Shown in pieces: positions 11,593 through 23,500 of a stretch of DNA of 64,000 bases. A program made the position numbers and the translations under genes. The stretch lies in the NCBI RefSeq assembly GCF_000005505.3, contig NC_016133.3, positions 20,522,001 to 20,586,000 on the forward strand, written 5' to 3'. Below the pieces are notes generated by a model, which searched no databases, was not told the DNA's origin, and was given only the letters and a program-made list of their open reading frames with translations. Position 1 is the first letter of the stretch. Each line of letters starts with the position of its first letter. Source of the stretch: Brachypodium distachyon (lineage: Eukaryota > Streptophyta > Magnoliopsida > Poales > Poaceae).

Positions 11593-11955
11593 GACGAACA
11601 TTACAGACGAGCAATCTCTGGGACGCTTGAATGCATGAGACAAAGACACACTCATTTTGTTTTGTGGCTTGCCATTATGCAACACTTTCGGATGTATCAG
11701 GAGACAGCCTAGACTCGCTCTCATGTTGCAGCTGCGCAGTTCACTGGGTAAGACAATCTTTAATCCTACCCAATTCCAACCTGAGTGATAGTATGCAGGA
11801 TAGCATTGGATTTCCCACTCGTACCCGTCGACGTCCCACCTAGATTCGATGCACTCATCGTTGCCCATGGTACTGGCCACCAAGCTGAAACCGCCAATCT
11901 TGAACAGCCGTACTGAGCGCACAGTGCAGGTGAGGATTGTGCAGGCATTGGCCAT
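11592..11955 (-). pseudogene. MATH-BTB gene, 5' part (MATH domain)
   Basis: The minus-strand ATG at 11955 starts MANACTILTCTVRSVRLFKI, followed by GGFSL, ESRWDVDGYEWEIQCYP and WVGLKIVLPSE. It then reads SVSLSHAFKRPRDCSSVMF, which is the order of a plant MATH (TRAF-like) domain in BPM proteins. Homology stops at about 11592, where Copia RT sequence begins in the same orientation. A TATA motif (TATAAATTA, minus strand, 12053-12061) lies about 100 bases upstream, so the promoter and start survive. The missing MATH end and BTB start are not seen elsewhere in the window. The 3' part at 7509-8006 is on the same strand and in the right order. Grass genomes carry many young MATH-BTB copies and pseudogenes. 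Confidence 0.85.
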
Positions 11956-12052
11956 GGCGAAGGCTAGAGAGTTGGTGGCTGGCCGGGGAAGTGTGGGGGC
12001 TGGGACTCTGGGCTGAGGCCTGAGTAACTAAGAAGATGGTGGTAGAGTAGCG

Positions 12053-12061
12053 TAATTTATA
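12053..12061 (-). promoter_or_regulatory. TATA box of the MATH-BTB pseudogene
   Basis: TATAAATTA on the minus strand, about 98 bases before the ATG at 11955. The adjacent LINE insertion starts less than 60 bases further upstream, so little promoter is left. Confidence 0.5.
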
Positions 12062-12090
12062 GATGGTTAATGGCACTTTAAACCAGTGAC

Positions 12091-13705
12091 GTGGTGACTC
12101 CTTGGGCAGATCGAAATTCTAAACGCCGGCAAGCATGGCTCCTAATTGACAAATCCACCTCCTTGTGTGCGAGAGTTCTCAAAGCAAAGTATTTTCCGAA
12201 TGGGTCACTGGTTGACACTGTCTTCACTGGAAACGCCTCATCCTCGTGGCAGGCAATCGAGTTCGGGTTAGAGCTGATCAAGGAAGGCGTCATATGGAGA
12301 ATTGGGAATGGTCAGAATGTGCGTATATGGAGGGACCCTTGGATTCCAAGAAATTATAGCAGAAGGCCTATATCGCCGAGGAGAAATTGTCGTCTTAGAT
12401 GGGTTTCTGAACTCTTAACCCCTGATGGCAAGTGGAACATGGAGCGCCTAAATAACTTTTTTCTCCCCATCGATATTGAGTGCATTGTCCGGATCAAACC
12501 GTCTATTCGGAATGAGCAGGATTTCCTGGCTTGGCACCCCGATAAGAGGGGTCAGTTCTCGATGCGGTCGGCGTATCATCTTGGTCGAGACATCTCACCA
12601 ACTGGCCAGACTTATGGGGCGACGAGCAGTAGACCTGATGGGAGCAGCCCAAAGTGGAAGTCGATCTGGAACGATATAGTGCCGAGGAAGGTAAATATTT
12701 TTGCTTGGAAACTCAGCAGAGATGCCCTCGCTACTCAAGTCAACCTCTGCAATCGAAAGATGGAAAAGGTTAGAACGTGCCAAGTTTGCGGAGGGGAGGA
12801 CGAGGACTCGTTCCATGCCCTTGTTCGATGTCCTAATGCGCGTGCTATCTGGCATGCCATGCGCTCGTGTTGGGACATCCCTGATCCTAACAAGCTGCAG
12901 AACACGGGGCCGGGCTGGTTCCTCCATGCTCTCTCGACCCTGGACAAGACGAAGGTTGCGATGCTTCTCATGATGTTTTGGCGTATCTGGCATGTTCATA
13001 ACGACATCATGCACGACAAAACTCCTGCACCGGTGGTGGCTTCTCGGCGGTTGTTATGTAGCTACATGGACTCACTTCTTCTCATCAAGCAAAACGATGT
13101 GGTAGATGTGGTCAAGGGGAAGCAGGTGTGTGCCTACTCTATTAGATCGAAAGGCGATCAGAAGCGGGACGGTCATCTCAAGTCTGGAGATGCTCGCTGG
13201 AAGCCGCCCGATGTTGATTCGGTCAAGCTGAACATGGACGGGTCCTTTTCTCCGGACAACGGCTCTGCTGGTATTGGCATTGTTCTTCACAACCACAGAG
13301 GAGAGGTTATTTTCTCAGCCTGCAGTAGCATCCCTCACTGCACTGGTGCCCTCAAAGCTGAACTGAAGGCGTGTGAAGAAGGCCTGAGAGCTGCGTTGGG
13401 CTGGTCTGAGAAGTTCATCATCCTGGAATCGGACTGTGCTGAGACCCTCTCAATGGCCTGCTCTAAACATCCTGACAGATCGCCCTACGCCATGTGTGTC
13501 AGTGAGATCCGCCGTCTGCTTGATGAACATCCTGTTACCGTTTGCAAAATCAGTAAGACTCAAAACTTTGTTAGCCACATTTTGGCAAACTACGCTAGGG
13601 TAAATAACCGTACCGGTGGTTAGATTCGGCACGGTCCGGATGTGATCTTGGATGCTGTAACTCTCGACTGTTTAATGAAGTTGCTTTTTCAAAAAAAAAA
13701 AAAAA
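12091..13705 (+). mobile_element. 5'-truncated L1-type LINE (RT tail, zf-RVT, RNase H)
   Basis: An uninterrupted frame of about 510 codons (12091-13623) starts within the RT C-terminal region (RQAWLLIDKSTSLCARVLKA, KYFPNGSL). It continues through WRIGNGQNVRIWRDPWIP and the zf-RVT domain (WKSIWNDIVPRKVNIFAWKL...CQVCGGEDEDSFHALVRCPN). It ends in an RNase H domain with LNMDGSF, LKAELKACEEGLRAAL and ILESDCAETL (catalytic D, E, D visible). The stop is followed by about 65 bases and a 15-A tail at 13691-13705, the signature of target-primed insertion. The endonuclease and RT core are missing. The open frame suggests a fairly recent insertion. I found no convincing target duplication. Confidence 0.9.
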
Positions 13706-16090
13706 GGTTCACACCTTTGCGGAAACTGGAAGAGAACCATTGATCAATCAAATGCAGAATACCAACAATCACCATGTCCCTTGGAGTTCCACGCTCAATC
13801 GACTAGTCGAGGAATCAGGAACGTCACTTGCAGGCCTGGTCGCTTGGTGCCTTGGTGGGCTGGTTGGCAGTGGGCTTTGGGTGCAGATGGGCATCTATTT
13901 TCCACGCGAATTAGTACTAGCGTTTAGCGCATCCCCCCGGCCCCCTGTCTCCGTCGCTGCACGTATTTCCGGTGCTCAGACTCGGTGTACAGATTTCATA
14001 TCGATGAAGACCGCTGGAAAGACAAGTCCAAGTTTTTTGTTGTGTGGACGCTTTTTTTTTAACTCTTATTTAAAATAATACTAGCGAAAATGCTCGTGTG
14101 CTGTCATGGCCCAACGCACACGTCACGACCACTTTAAAAGATGATCCCGTGCACTAATAAATCATCATTCAAATTTTGTACCAAATTTTCACATTCTAAC
14201 AAGAAAAGATCCAATACAAAATTTCAAAACATAGAGCAAAATTGTATACATCCAAAAGTCTGGAACCCATAGAAAGAAAATGGTAATTTCCAAGCATGCA
14301 GTCGAACTATCAGTAGATGCTAATTTCCAATCACAGCATGCACATGGTAATCATTCGGTGCATGGTAGAACACTAATCTATCTATTATCCATAGCAGCTA
14401 CCATCAATCAGGTTGGGAGTACATCCCAATTAGCTATCGAATTATCCGTCGATTAGTGCAAAGCACCACAACAAACGAAAACAACAAGGACTCGCCGGAT
14501 GATTGAGCTATGGTCGGCCACCTACTGGATCTCATGCGTGGATTGCGGACGACGGCCACTTTCTGGATCACACGTTGGGACTGCGGACAGCGGTCGTCGG
14601 GTGGATCTCGCGTGGGGTCGGCATGCTTGGAGTCAGCAGGCCGCGAACTGCAGCGAGAAAAACCGTGATGTCCATGCGAAGGAAGGAGGAGGAGGTCGGC
14701 GGAGAGAAAGGAGGCGAGTGGGAGGGGTAGCCAGAGAGGAAGGGGGCTGCGGTGACGGGGGCGATGGAGCAGGTTGGGTGGGGCGTCGGGAGGGGATCGA
14801 GCAGGTTGGGCGCTGGAGGCGTCCGGGTCGAGAGAAATAACGAGCGGTGGCATATTGGCCGTAATTTTGATGACATGACGTACGGCGGCGGTCGTACCAT
14901 CACCACCAACTCTAATTTAATATATTGGTACAGAATATAATTCAGGTTGGGAGTCTTCCTCCCTAGTGATTACTTAAAAAATTACCAAAAAGATACGGGA
15001 ACAATGCCAAAGCCAAGAGTCTCAAAGACACTTACAACCGTGCGCCTGGCGTGGAGCATGAAAATAGAGAGGTAGGCCTATTTCGGTCTTGGGACGCACT
15101 CCCAACATAAAGCATCCTGACATGCAGGGCTGGGTTCGAAAACGAAACTGAATTAACCGGTACTAATTTTGGTTGCTATGTGTGATTAGCTAAATTTAAT
15201 TCGGTGAATTTTATTATTAACCTCAGTTAACTGAATAACCCGAGTTAATGATAAATAGGATAAAACCTATGTCGTTATGAACTTATATTTAGTTTAGCTA
15301 ACAAAACGACCATATTTGGTTGACATTTTTCGCTAACCGAATTACTAAACAACCGGGAAAACCGAACCGAGTTATCGGTTAAAACCGAACGCCCATGACC
15401 CATCCTACTGCCACGATGGTTTGTGCGGGAAGTTTGTGCAATTCTGCTACGTGAGCGGCCGCTGCTACCCTTCTCTCAACAAGGTGACCGGGTCAATATA
15501 TGGGCTTTTATGGCCTGGACTAGGGCGTGTTGGTGCCTAGGCTTTGAGCAGCAATGCCTTTTATGGGCTGGATTAGTGGGCCGCGGGTGCATCGTCCGGG
15601 CGGAGGAGAGCTCGAAGTCGACGGCCATGGCGGCCTGGGAGACCGATGGGCGGCTGCACGAGCTCGGGTCGGAGGATGCAGAGCCAGAGAGGCCGATGGG
15701 AGGAGAGACAGAGGCCCCGCCGTGGAGGAGCTGGAACGGAGACTCGGCCGAGAGGAGCCACGGAGGCGCATCTGCAGGCGGAGCCGCCGAGGACCCGGTG
15801 AAATGGCAATCGAGGGTAAATAACCTCAACTCCACGCACTTGTGAAATTCGGACCCGGTCAAATCCACGCTCTGCCAAATTGGAAATAGACCCTGCTCCG
15901 CTCCACGGATTCAGCTCTACGGATTTTGTCCCGCTTCAGCCGCGGAGCTGGGAGCTGGGAGCGCTCCCGAACGGAGCCTAAAGTTGCAACACAATACACT
16001 TGTTGCTTTGTTGAAAACCTTCATGTGAGGAACCTAATCCAGAGAAACTCACGCCTGACACACTAATTCTATTGAATTGAATTGAATTTA
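13706..16090. other. Repeat-like intergenic DNA, no supportable gene
   Basis: An AT-rich stretch (14080-14460) is followed by a GC-rich block (14480-14840) with only chance frames. AT-rich DNA at 15130-15390 contains many AACCGA/TCGGTT motifs. A second GC-rich block (15420-15970) ends GGGAGCGCTCCCGAACGGAGCC. The alternation resembles non-autonomous DNA transposons, but I could not find clear paired termini. Confidence 0.35.
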
Positions 16091-16101
16091 TATAGTGATC
16101 A

Positions 16102-18022
16102 TCAAGTCCAGACAATATCAACGCTATGCTTCTCAGATTTCCCTATATATGCAATGTCTATTTCTTCGTTATATGGAACTCGCTTGGAGGTGAAGTTGTA
16201 CTCTTTCTGACCAGATGAAGTTTGCCCTACAGAGAAGAACATACCGCTATTAAACATCAGCTCAGAACTGTACTTAATTAGCAGATAAAGGACAAGAGGA
16301 AAAGAATTGGAAAACAAGAGCATTACCTCTCTGAAAAAATCCGTTACCAAAGATTTATCAACAGTATTATTGGAACTGAAGAAGAGCTGATTTGCGTATT
16401 GAATCCTTATGTTTGGTATGTTGACCTTTGAAAAATAATCATGAAGAACTACTCCAGGGGTCCAAATCTCCATGCATTTCATGACAAAGATGCCACAATC
16501 ATGCCTTAAAAATCAGACAAAACACAATTCAATAACTTGGATGCTAAGGGAAAAAATTCAAGAAACATTATAGACTGTAGATAGCATTACCCATTTCCTT
16601 GTCTTGGTATCGCAGGATAGACAATTCGGAAATTGTCAAAATTGTACTCTGGATCAACTACTTCTCTCCAAAGATGCTTGAAATTACCAATCTAATTAAA
16701 TAACAACACATCAGCCATCTGATAATTAATGATGAGGTCAAGTACTCTGGAAAGTGACATGAAAGAACAAAGGCAAGGATTTGAAAATAAAATAACTTAC
16801 AAGCAAGCTTCTGACCACAATTTGATAGCGAGACTTTTTACTGTATAAGGAATCCATAAATGCAAATAAACAGTTCTGTAGATCGACAACAAATAGAAAC
16901 CAGTGCTCACAATGGCATATAGGGAAAAAGAGCTGCAATAGAAGAACAATTAAAAACAGAAGTTGATATATTGAGTACACACATACAAGGGATAAGAACT
17001 ATCTTGAGAAAGAACAAGGAAAGTAAAGCTCCCCCATTACCAATTCGCATGCATCAATTTTCATTGCTAAACTCGCACCTTTAAAAGCGTTACGTATGAG
17101 TTTAAACTGATCTCTGCTATTGTATTTGAGAATGTTTTCCTGTTAAAATGCATAAGAATTAGCAAACAAACCATAGTTCTTACGATTGATAGATACCAAC
17201 ATATGAAAACACAATGGAATTTGAATAAAGAGTATGCTTACCCCAATATAAGAGAAGAAGAAATGCTTTTTAGAAATAGAAGGATGGCAGTCATCAAACA
17301 GTTTCCGACAGAAAACGGAAATCAGGAAGTTATTCACATGACCTCCTGGCATCAATGACTGGCCAAGAGAGCGATACGAGCAGCGAACCTTGCGGTACAT
17401 AATAGCAATGTCACTGTTCCAAAATAGAGAGACAATTTTATAAATTTTCCAAGATGAAGGGATTGAAAGAAGAAGAAAATTGCACAGTGGAGAACCGCTC
17501 TAAAACTACAGAGAAAACTGCAGAAATAAACGAGGATAAAACATATACTTACCATTGATATCTTTCGCTGTGGCCAAGTCTACACAGCACAATGTAGTAT
17601 CTCCTCTCAAGTGCAGAGACTGGAAATCGATTTATTTCCTGAGGTGATGATATAAATAAAAAATGTGATGTTAGATTTGAAGTGGGCAGGAAGGGCGGGG
17701 AATCTGCCGTTTAACGAATGCAATGCAAGCAATATTTCAAAGTAAAAGAGAACAAGACTGAAAGCTCTACTTGAGCTTGTACGTTAGTGTGAGTGTGTGA
17801 CAAGCAGCAGAACTAGGAGAATCCATTTCTTCGATCATATTCACGTCCAGTTATGTGGAAATTATATTATCCTACATGGTGAAGAACTATATGTCTACGT
17901 AGATACGTATTCGTACGTACCAGCTGCTTGCCGCCGTTACGAAGGTAGAGAGGAGAATTGTAGATCAGGCGGAAGAGCTCTTTCTTGCAGGGCACAGAAT
18001 CAGCATCAGTGCCAGTACACAT
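16102..18022 (-). CDS. Ulp1/SENP-type cysteine protease (peptidase C48), 8 exons
   Basis: Exons (minus): 18022-17921, 17638-17553, 17413-17242, 17139-17041, 16932-16801, 16691-16591, 16504-16327 and 16206-16102. All junctions are GT-AG and phase-consistent, giving about 324 residues from MCTGTDADSVPCKKELF to SVDIVWT. The catalytic domain fills most of the protein. His163 is in CEHWFLF, Asp180 in FMDSLY, Gln228 in PRQGNG and Cys234 in HDCGIFVMK. The His-Asp spacing (17) and Gln-Cys spacing (6) equal those of yeast Ulp1, so the active site looks intact. The family removes SUMO or related modifiers from proteins. For the last exon an alternative acceptor at 16226 exists but would break the frame. 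A TATATATA motif lies about 75 bases before the ATG. No SUMO-binding N-terminal extension is present. It may be a host gene, or a copy captured by a Mutator/CACTA-type transposon, since grass elements often carry such domains. Confidence 0.85.
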
Positions 18023-18091
18023 GAGGAATTAGTTAAGCCCTCCCTCCCAAATCGATCTCTTCGTCGATCGATGTGCCTCCCAAATTAATAT

Positions 18092-18099
18092 GTGTATAT
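18092..18099 (-). promoter_or_regulatory. TATA box of the Ulp1-like gene
   Basis: TATATATA on the minus strand (TGTGTATATATAG on plus), about 75 bases upstream of the ATG at 18022, followed by a short leader. Confidence 0.5.
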
Positions 18100-18394
18100 A
18101 TAGTTGACAGCGAGAGAAGGGTGTGTTACCATGACAACATGCGTAGCATGCTACCAGCTGGTCCTCAATACTATATGTATATTCACATACTGACGACACT
18201 TACTTGATCTAGATCATCATTTACACACATAATGACGACACCAAGCTACCTACCAGCTATTACGTACTACCTTCCTTTTCCTTTTTCTGAAACACAATTT
18301 TTTTCATGTGCAGCATCCATATACTCTCATCGCCAGTATCGACGAAATTGTCACGAACGGCTCACGACTCATGAGCATGGATACTATACCAGCT

Positions 18395-18668
18395 GGGCAA
18401 ACCCCGGGCTAGGCCGGGTTTGGGCCAGGCTTCATAAAGCCCGACGGGAAAACCTCAAGTCCGAGCCCGGCCCGGCCCAAGCCCGGAAAAAGGCCATTTT
18501 AGAATTAAAATAATTACTTTTAGAATAAATAAATGATTTTTTATACCTATTTTTCCAAAAATATACCTATTTTTAGTCGTTTCGGGCTTTTTTCGGGCTT
18601 GGGACGGAAAAGTGAAGCCCGGGCCTGGCCTGGTACCCCGGGCTTCGGGCCGAGCCACCCATGCCCAA
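18395..18668. mobile_element. Candidate MITE rich in GGGCC motifs
   Basis: Both ends are dense in GGGCTTGGGCC-like runs and inverted relative to each other: TGGGCAAACCCCGGGCTAGG at the left, and CCGAGCCACCCATGCCCA at the right. The centre is AT-rich. Such hAT-like MITEs are common in grasses. The termini match only partly and I could not fix a clean 8-base duplication. Confidence 0.45.
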
Positions 18669-18669
18669 G

Positions 18670-19390
18670 TATAATGGAGACATGAGAGACCACCTAGACA
18701 GTCTAGTTTTAACTTCCTAGTTTTTGTTCAAGAAGTTTAATCATGATTAGAGTGGTGGTTCCTCTTTGACTCTTGACTTTTGGCCATCACTCAGATTCAT
18801 GTTTTAGTTCATGGGTTTTTTATGCTTTGGAATGCGGTAGAGATTGCGGTGCATTTTTGGAATTGTGGTCATCACACAATGCACCAGATCCATTTCTTGA
18901 TGTCATAATTTTTTTATGGATGACGAACTAATCGTGCACTTCAAATGTATGGAATTTATAGGATAGAGAATATGAGAGAGATTATGGTTATCTTATATAG
19001 ATTGGGTCCCATGCGGCGACGACCAAGTCAAACAAGGAAAAACTCAAGATGCCACGTAGGGAAAAAGTCAAGCCAACAAGTTAAGGCATGGTGAAAAGAG
19101 TCAACAAGATTAGGAGCATATGGCATGAGTGTGCACAGCGTTGAGAACAAAACGGACCCGTACAAGTCATTGACATTACAATCACAATATAAAGCGATCA
19201 CATTGAATGCTCACAAAATCGATCAAACTTCTTAAACACATCGTTAGAGGAGTATCATTCTATGACAAGTTGACTACTCTCTGTTTACTCAGATATTGAT
19301 CCGTACTATATGTTAGAGATTGCATGTCACGATAATCTCACTCAACCCTAAACATATACCCCTCTCTCTCTCTCTCGTGTTGAGGTCCCT
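18670..19390. other. Intergenic, nothing recognised
   Basis: AT-rich sequence without a recognisable domain. A (CT)n microsatellite lies at about 19361-19375. Confidence 0.4.
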
Positions 19391-19392
19391 TT

Positions 19393-19835
19393 TTAGAAAA
19401 ACTTAAGAGCATTTTATTTATCTGAAAGAACTGTACCATCATAAGTAAGGATGGGGACGATACAATGGGGTGGGCATGGGGGTGGGGCATATCAAACCAA
19501 ACACCAGGAGTGGAAAATTTCACCAACTTTGCTAGTTTGTGGGCGACCCCATTTGTCTTCCTTGAGCAGCGGTAGAACTCGATCTTCACAAACTCAAAGT
19601 TGAGGCGGTAACAGTCATTATAGATCGCCACCGCAATCGTTGACGAGGTACCCTTGTCGATCATGGTGTCGATTACTTGCGCATTATCAACATTCACAGT
19701 TATGTGGTGGCAACCCACCTTTTGGGCCAGAGACAAGCCAAACTGGAGGGCCGTTGTCTCCGCAACATGGGCATCAGCGTAGCTACCCAATCTCTCTGTT
19801 GAGGTCTCAACCATATGCTGCCACCTGTAGTGACT
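19393..19835 (-). pseudogene. LINE 3' fragment, RNase H domain
   Basis: The minus-strand translation has VAETTALQFGLSLAQKVGCH, ITVNVDNAQVIDTMID, YNDCYRLNFEF and NGVAHKLAKLVK, the second half of the RNase H domain found at the end of plant L1 LINEs. The first catalytic Asp region is missing. The C-terminus runs into LLSFSKKG, typical of the LINE end just before the tail. It belongs to a different copy and subfamily from the one at 12091-13705. Confidence 0.75.
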
Positions 19836-20130
19836 AGATGTATTTTTTTTAAGTTGGAATAAACATGTTACGTGACCATAAGATATTTGAAAGAATTAAA
19901 GTTTACTCAAGGCAACAAATATTGTTACTTTCTCCATTTGAGGTTTTCCCAAGCCAAACATGGTTACAAAAATATATTTTCATCATTGTTTTTTTCTTTG
20001 TACAAACTTGATCAAAATTAGCAAGGTTTGACTTAAGACTACCACAGATAAAATAAACAGAGGTAGTAGTACATTGGCTAGCATATATACAAGCATCCCG
20101 TAACAATGGTCAGGAAAATCTCTCTCACAT

Positions 20131-20154
20131 TTACATTTACATTTACATTTACCA
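20131..20154. repeat. (CATTTA)4 microsatellite
   Basis: Four copies of CATTTA or TTTACA register, directly visible upstream of the NST1-like gene. Confidence 0.8.
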
Positions 20155-20553
20155 TGGATTAAAAAAATCGAGATTTCAATTGTCCAATGAAAAAAGACAA
20201 GGAAAATTAAAAAAAAATCATGGTATTCTATTCTCTTCTCCGAAAAGAAAAGTTGGAAAAGACAATCCAGTCCTGGTCCAAATACTACTACTCGTACTAG
20301 TATCTCTTTCTCATTTTCCTTTCCCGACTATTAATTTTGTTTTCGTACACAAGGCCCACACGCAGAGAGAAAGGGAGAAGAGACCAGAGAGAGCTCGTCC
20401 TCCTTCTCCTCATCCTCTGGCTCTGGGTCGCCACCGCGGCTCCCCCTCCATCAAACCCCCGCTTCTCCCACATCTCAGATCCCATCCATCCAACCAGCCG
20501 ATGCCGCCAACCCGACTCACCCCGCCACGCCGCTGAACGTCGTCCACCACGGC

Positions 20554-23500
20554 ATGCCCGGGATGGTCGCGGACGCGCCGCCGTCCTCCTGCCCCGCCCC
20601 TTCCTCCTCCTCGTCGGCGATCTGGTCGCGCCGCCGCGACGAGATCACCTTCGACCGCCTCCGCAAGGTACCAGCGCCGCCCCGGCCCGAATTCCGTCGG
20701 ATCTGACCTCCCTGTAGGGATGACGACACCTGCCTCAGCTAGCTGGGGCGGATCTGAGACGTAATTCTGATTGGCTCCGTGACTCCCGGCCGGACAGCTT
20801 GGTTTAGTTACTTCGGTCTCTCACGGGTTGATTTGATTGGTCGGTCGGTCGGTCTGGTATGTGTGATGATGAGGGTTCGCTCGAGTAGCTGGACTGGATT
20901 GCTTCTGCCCCCCGTCAGCTGCTGTTAAGCTCTGCGCTGTGCCGCTAGCATTGGATGGGTGGAGCAGCTAACTGTTCTGCTGAGTAATTGCAGGTTGGAG
21001 TATCCTTAGTTGACTGAATAATACAATCGACCGCTTTGTCGTGTTCAAGCAATTGGATGCGCTGGATGGCGTCGGTTACTGATGCACTATCTGACTGGAT
21101 GCGCTGGATGGCGTCGGTTACTGATGTGCTAGCTGACTGCAATGACGGGAGCAACCTGGATTCTGTAGAGTAACTAGCTATTGGCGGCCTGTTAGGAGAA
21201 TCGGGAACTGCGTGACCATTACTATGGTCCTCAAGGGCTATCCCAGTGCTTGATTACTATTGGTGCCTGTTAGGAGAATCGGGAACTGTGTGACCGTTAC
21301 TAGGGTCCTCTAGGGCTATCTCAGTGCTTGACTACTATTGGTGTTAGGAGAATCAGGAACTGCGTGACCGTTACTACGGTCCTCTAGGGCTATCTCATTG
21401 CTTGACTACTATTGGATGGCTTGTTAGGAGAATTGGGAACTGTGTGACCGTTACTACGGTCCTCTAGGGCTATCTCAGTGCTTGACTGGCACATAGCGTT
21501 TATGCGCCACCACTGTCTGGTGTCCTTTTAGGTTAGCTCCAAAACATCGGTTTGATGTGGAGGATATATGGGATCGGGCTTAGCTTTGTTTTCTGGGATT
21601 GATATCTGCATCGCTCAGTCTAGATTGGCATTGCTCAATTGTAGCAGAGGTTCTGGTTTCATTTCGGAACAGAAAGATGTGTGGCCTATTACCATTGGCG
21701 CATAAGTTTTGGTCATGCGTAACGCTTTGTCATGTTTGGAAGTGAATCAATTTATCCGTTTCCTGTACGAGTTCTGGTGGATTCTCGTGACTGTATTAGT
21801 CTTCTAATTTAATTTAGGCAGGTTCTACTGGCCCTCAGTTGGAAATATAGTTTTGGCTGGAAATTTTAATATCGTTTTTAAGTTGCCTTGAATAACTGAG
21901 ATTTACCTTTTCAATAGAAACTATTGGATCTACAGATTGGAAAGTATATTATGGGGTAGTAAATAAGGTTATCTTGCTCATTCTCCCACGTATCGTAGTT
22001 TCTGTGCTGGACAGTTGAATGGTATGTATTCATTATAATGGAGGAATATTGTTATATGAACTGGAACTGAAAAATATCCCCTAACCTTGAATTGGTACTA
22101 ATGTTTCTTGATCTTTCCTCAAATAATTGGGTGAGGTGCCCCAATGTTGAGAATACATTGTATGCCCTGAGAGTTCTTTACGAAGCCCCTACAGTCTGCA
22201 TGCCCACCTATCTTTGATTTTTTCTAGGATGACAGTAAAATTGTGCTGGTGTTATACTGCATATTAAACCAGCTGTTAGTTACAATTGATTTTTGTTGAA
22301 CATACTACCTTTTTCCTTTAGCCTCTTTGAGAATATCAGCTTTTTTTTCTGGAGTACTTGTTTAATCATTATGTCAGTTCTACTTCTGATATGATAATTT
22401 ACTAATGGAACTGATCATTTCTATTGTGAATTCACTTCTTACAGTTTTGGAATGCCCTATCACCTCAAGGACGGCATGCGCTCCTCAGAATAGATAAACA
22501 GACCCTGATCGAGCATGCTCGCAAAAATCTATACTGTTCAAGGTGCAATGGGCTGCTTTTAGAAAGTTTCACACAAATAGTCATTTATGGAAAGTCGCTG
22601 CATCAAGAAAGTTCCGGTGAACCAAGAGTTTTGGAGATTGAACCGCATGATGTTCAGGACCCATCAGTTCATCCTTGGGGAGGCCTTTCAACAACAAAGG
22701 ATGGCATCCTAACACTTCTTGACTGCTTCATAAATGCAAAATCTCTTCATGTACTCCAGAATGTAAGCCTTAACAGTAGCTATTTTTTAATCTTCAGTTC
22801 AGATACTTACATTCCCGTTCTTTATTGTGTATTTAGCAACATTTTTTGAGGTGTTCTTCGCATACCTTGCATGTAGTTGTATATGCCTAAATGGACCATA
22901 CTTGTGGGTTTATTCAGGAGAATGTTTGCTTGGTAGATTAGGAGTTATTCGTATTCCAATTAATTCGACGTTGTTTTAACTAGGTATTTGACAATGCACG
23001 GGCGAGGGAGCGTGAACGGGAAATGCTTTATCCTGATGCCTGCGGTGGGGAAGGAAGAGGATGGATTAGCCCAGCTATAGCTAATTATGGCAGGGGGCAT
23101 GGAACGCGAGACACATGTGCTTTGCACACTGCGCGCCTTTCTTGTGATACTCTGGTGGATTTCTGGTCTGCACTGGGTGATGAAGCTAGATCATCTCTTT
23201 TACGGATGAAGGAGGAGGATTTCATTGAAAGACTTATGCATAGGTGAGTGTGTTGCAGTGCTGTTTGTTTGATACAATTTTAGATGGTATGTTGATGTTG
23301 ATGACATGTCTTTTCAGCTGATATATAAAAATGTTCAGGTGGACTGGGAGTTCACTATAATACTTTCTTTTTGCTTTGGCCCATCACTGGAATAATATTG
23401 TTATGGTATTAGAAGATTACTTAATTAATTGATTATTGGCCTCTTGACATTGATGATACTGTCAGCATAACTTTCTCTAAATTGGTTGTAATTTGTAAAG

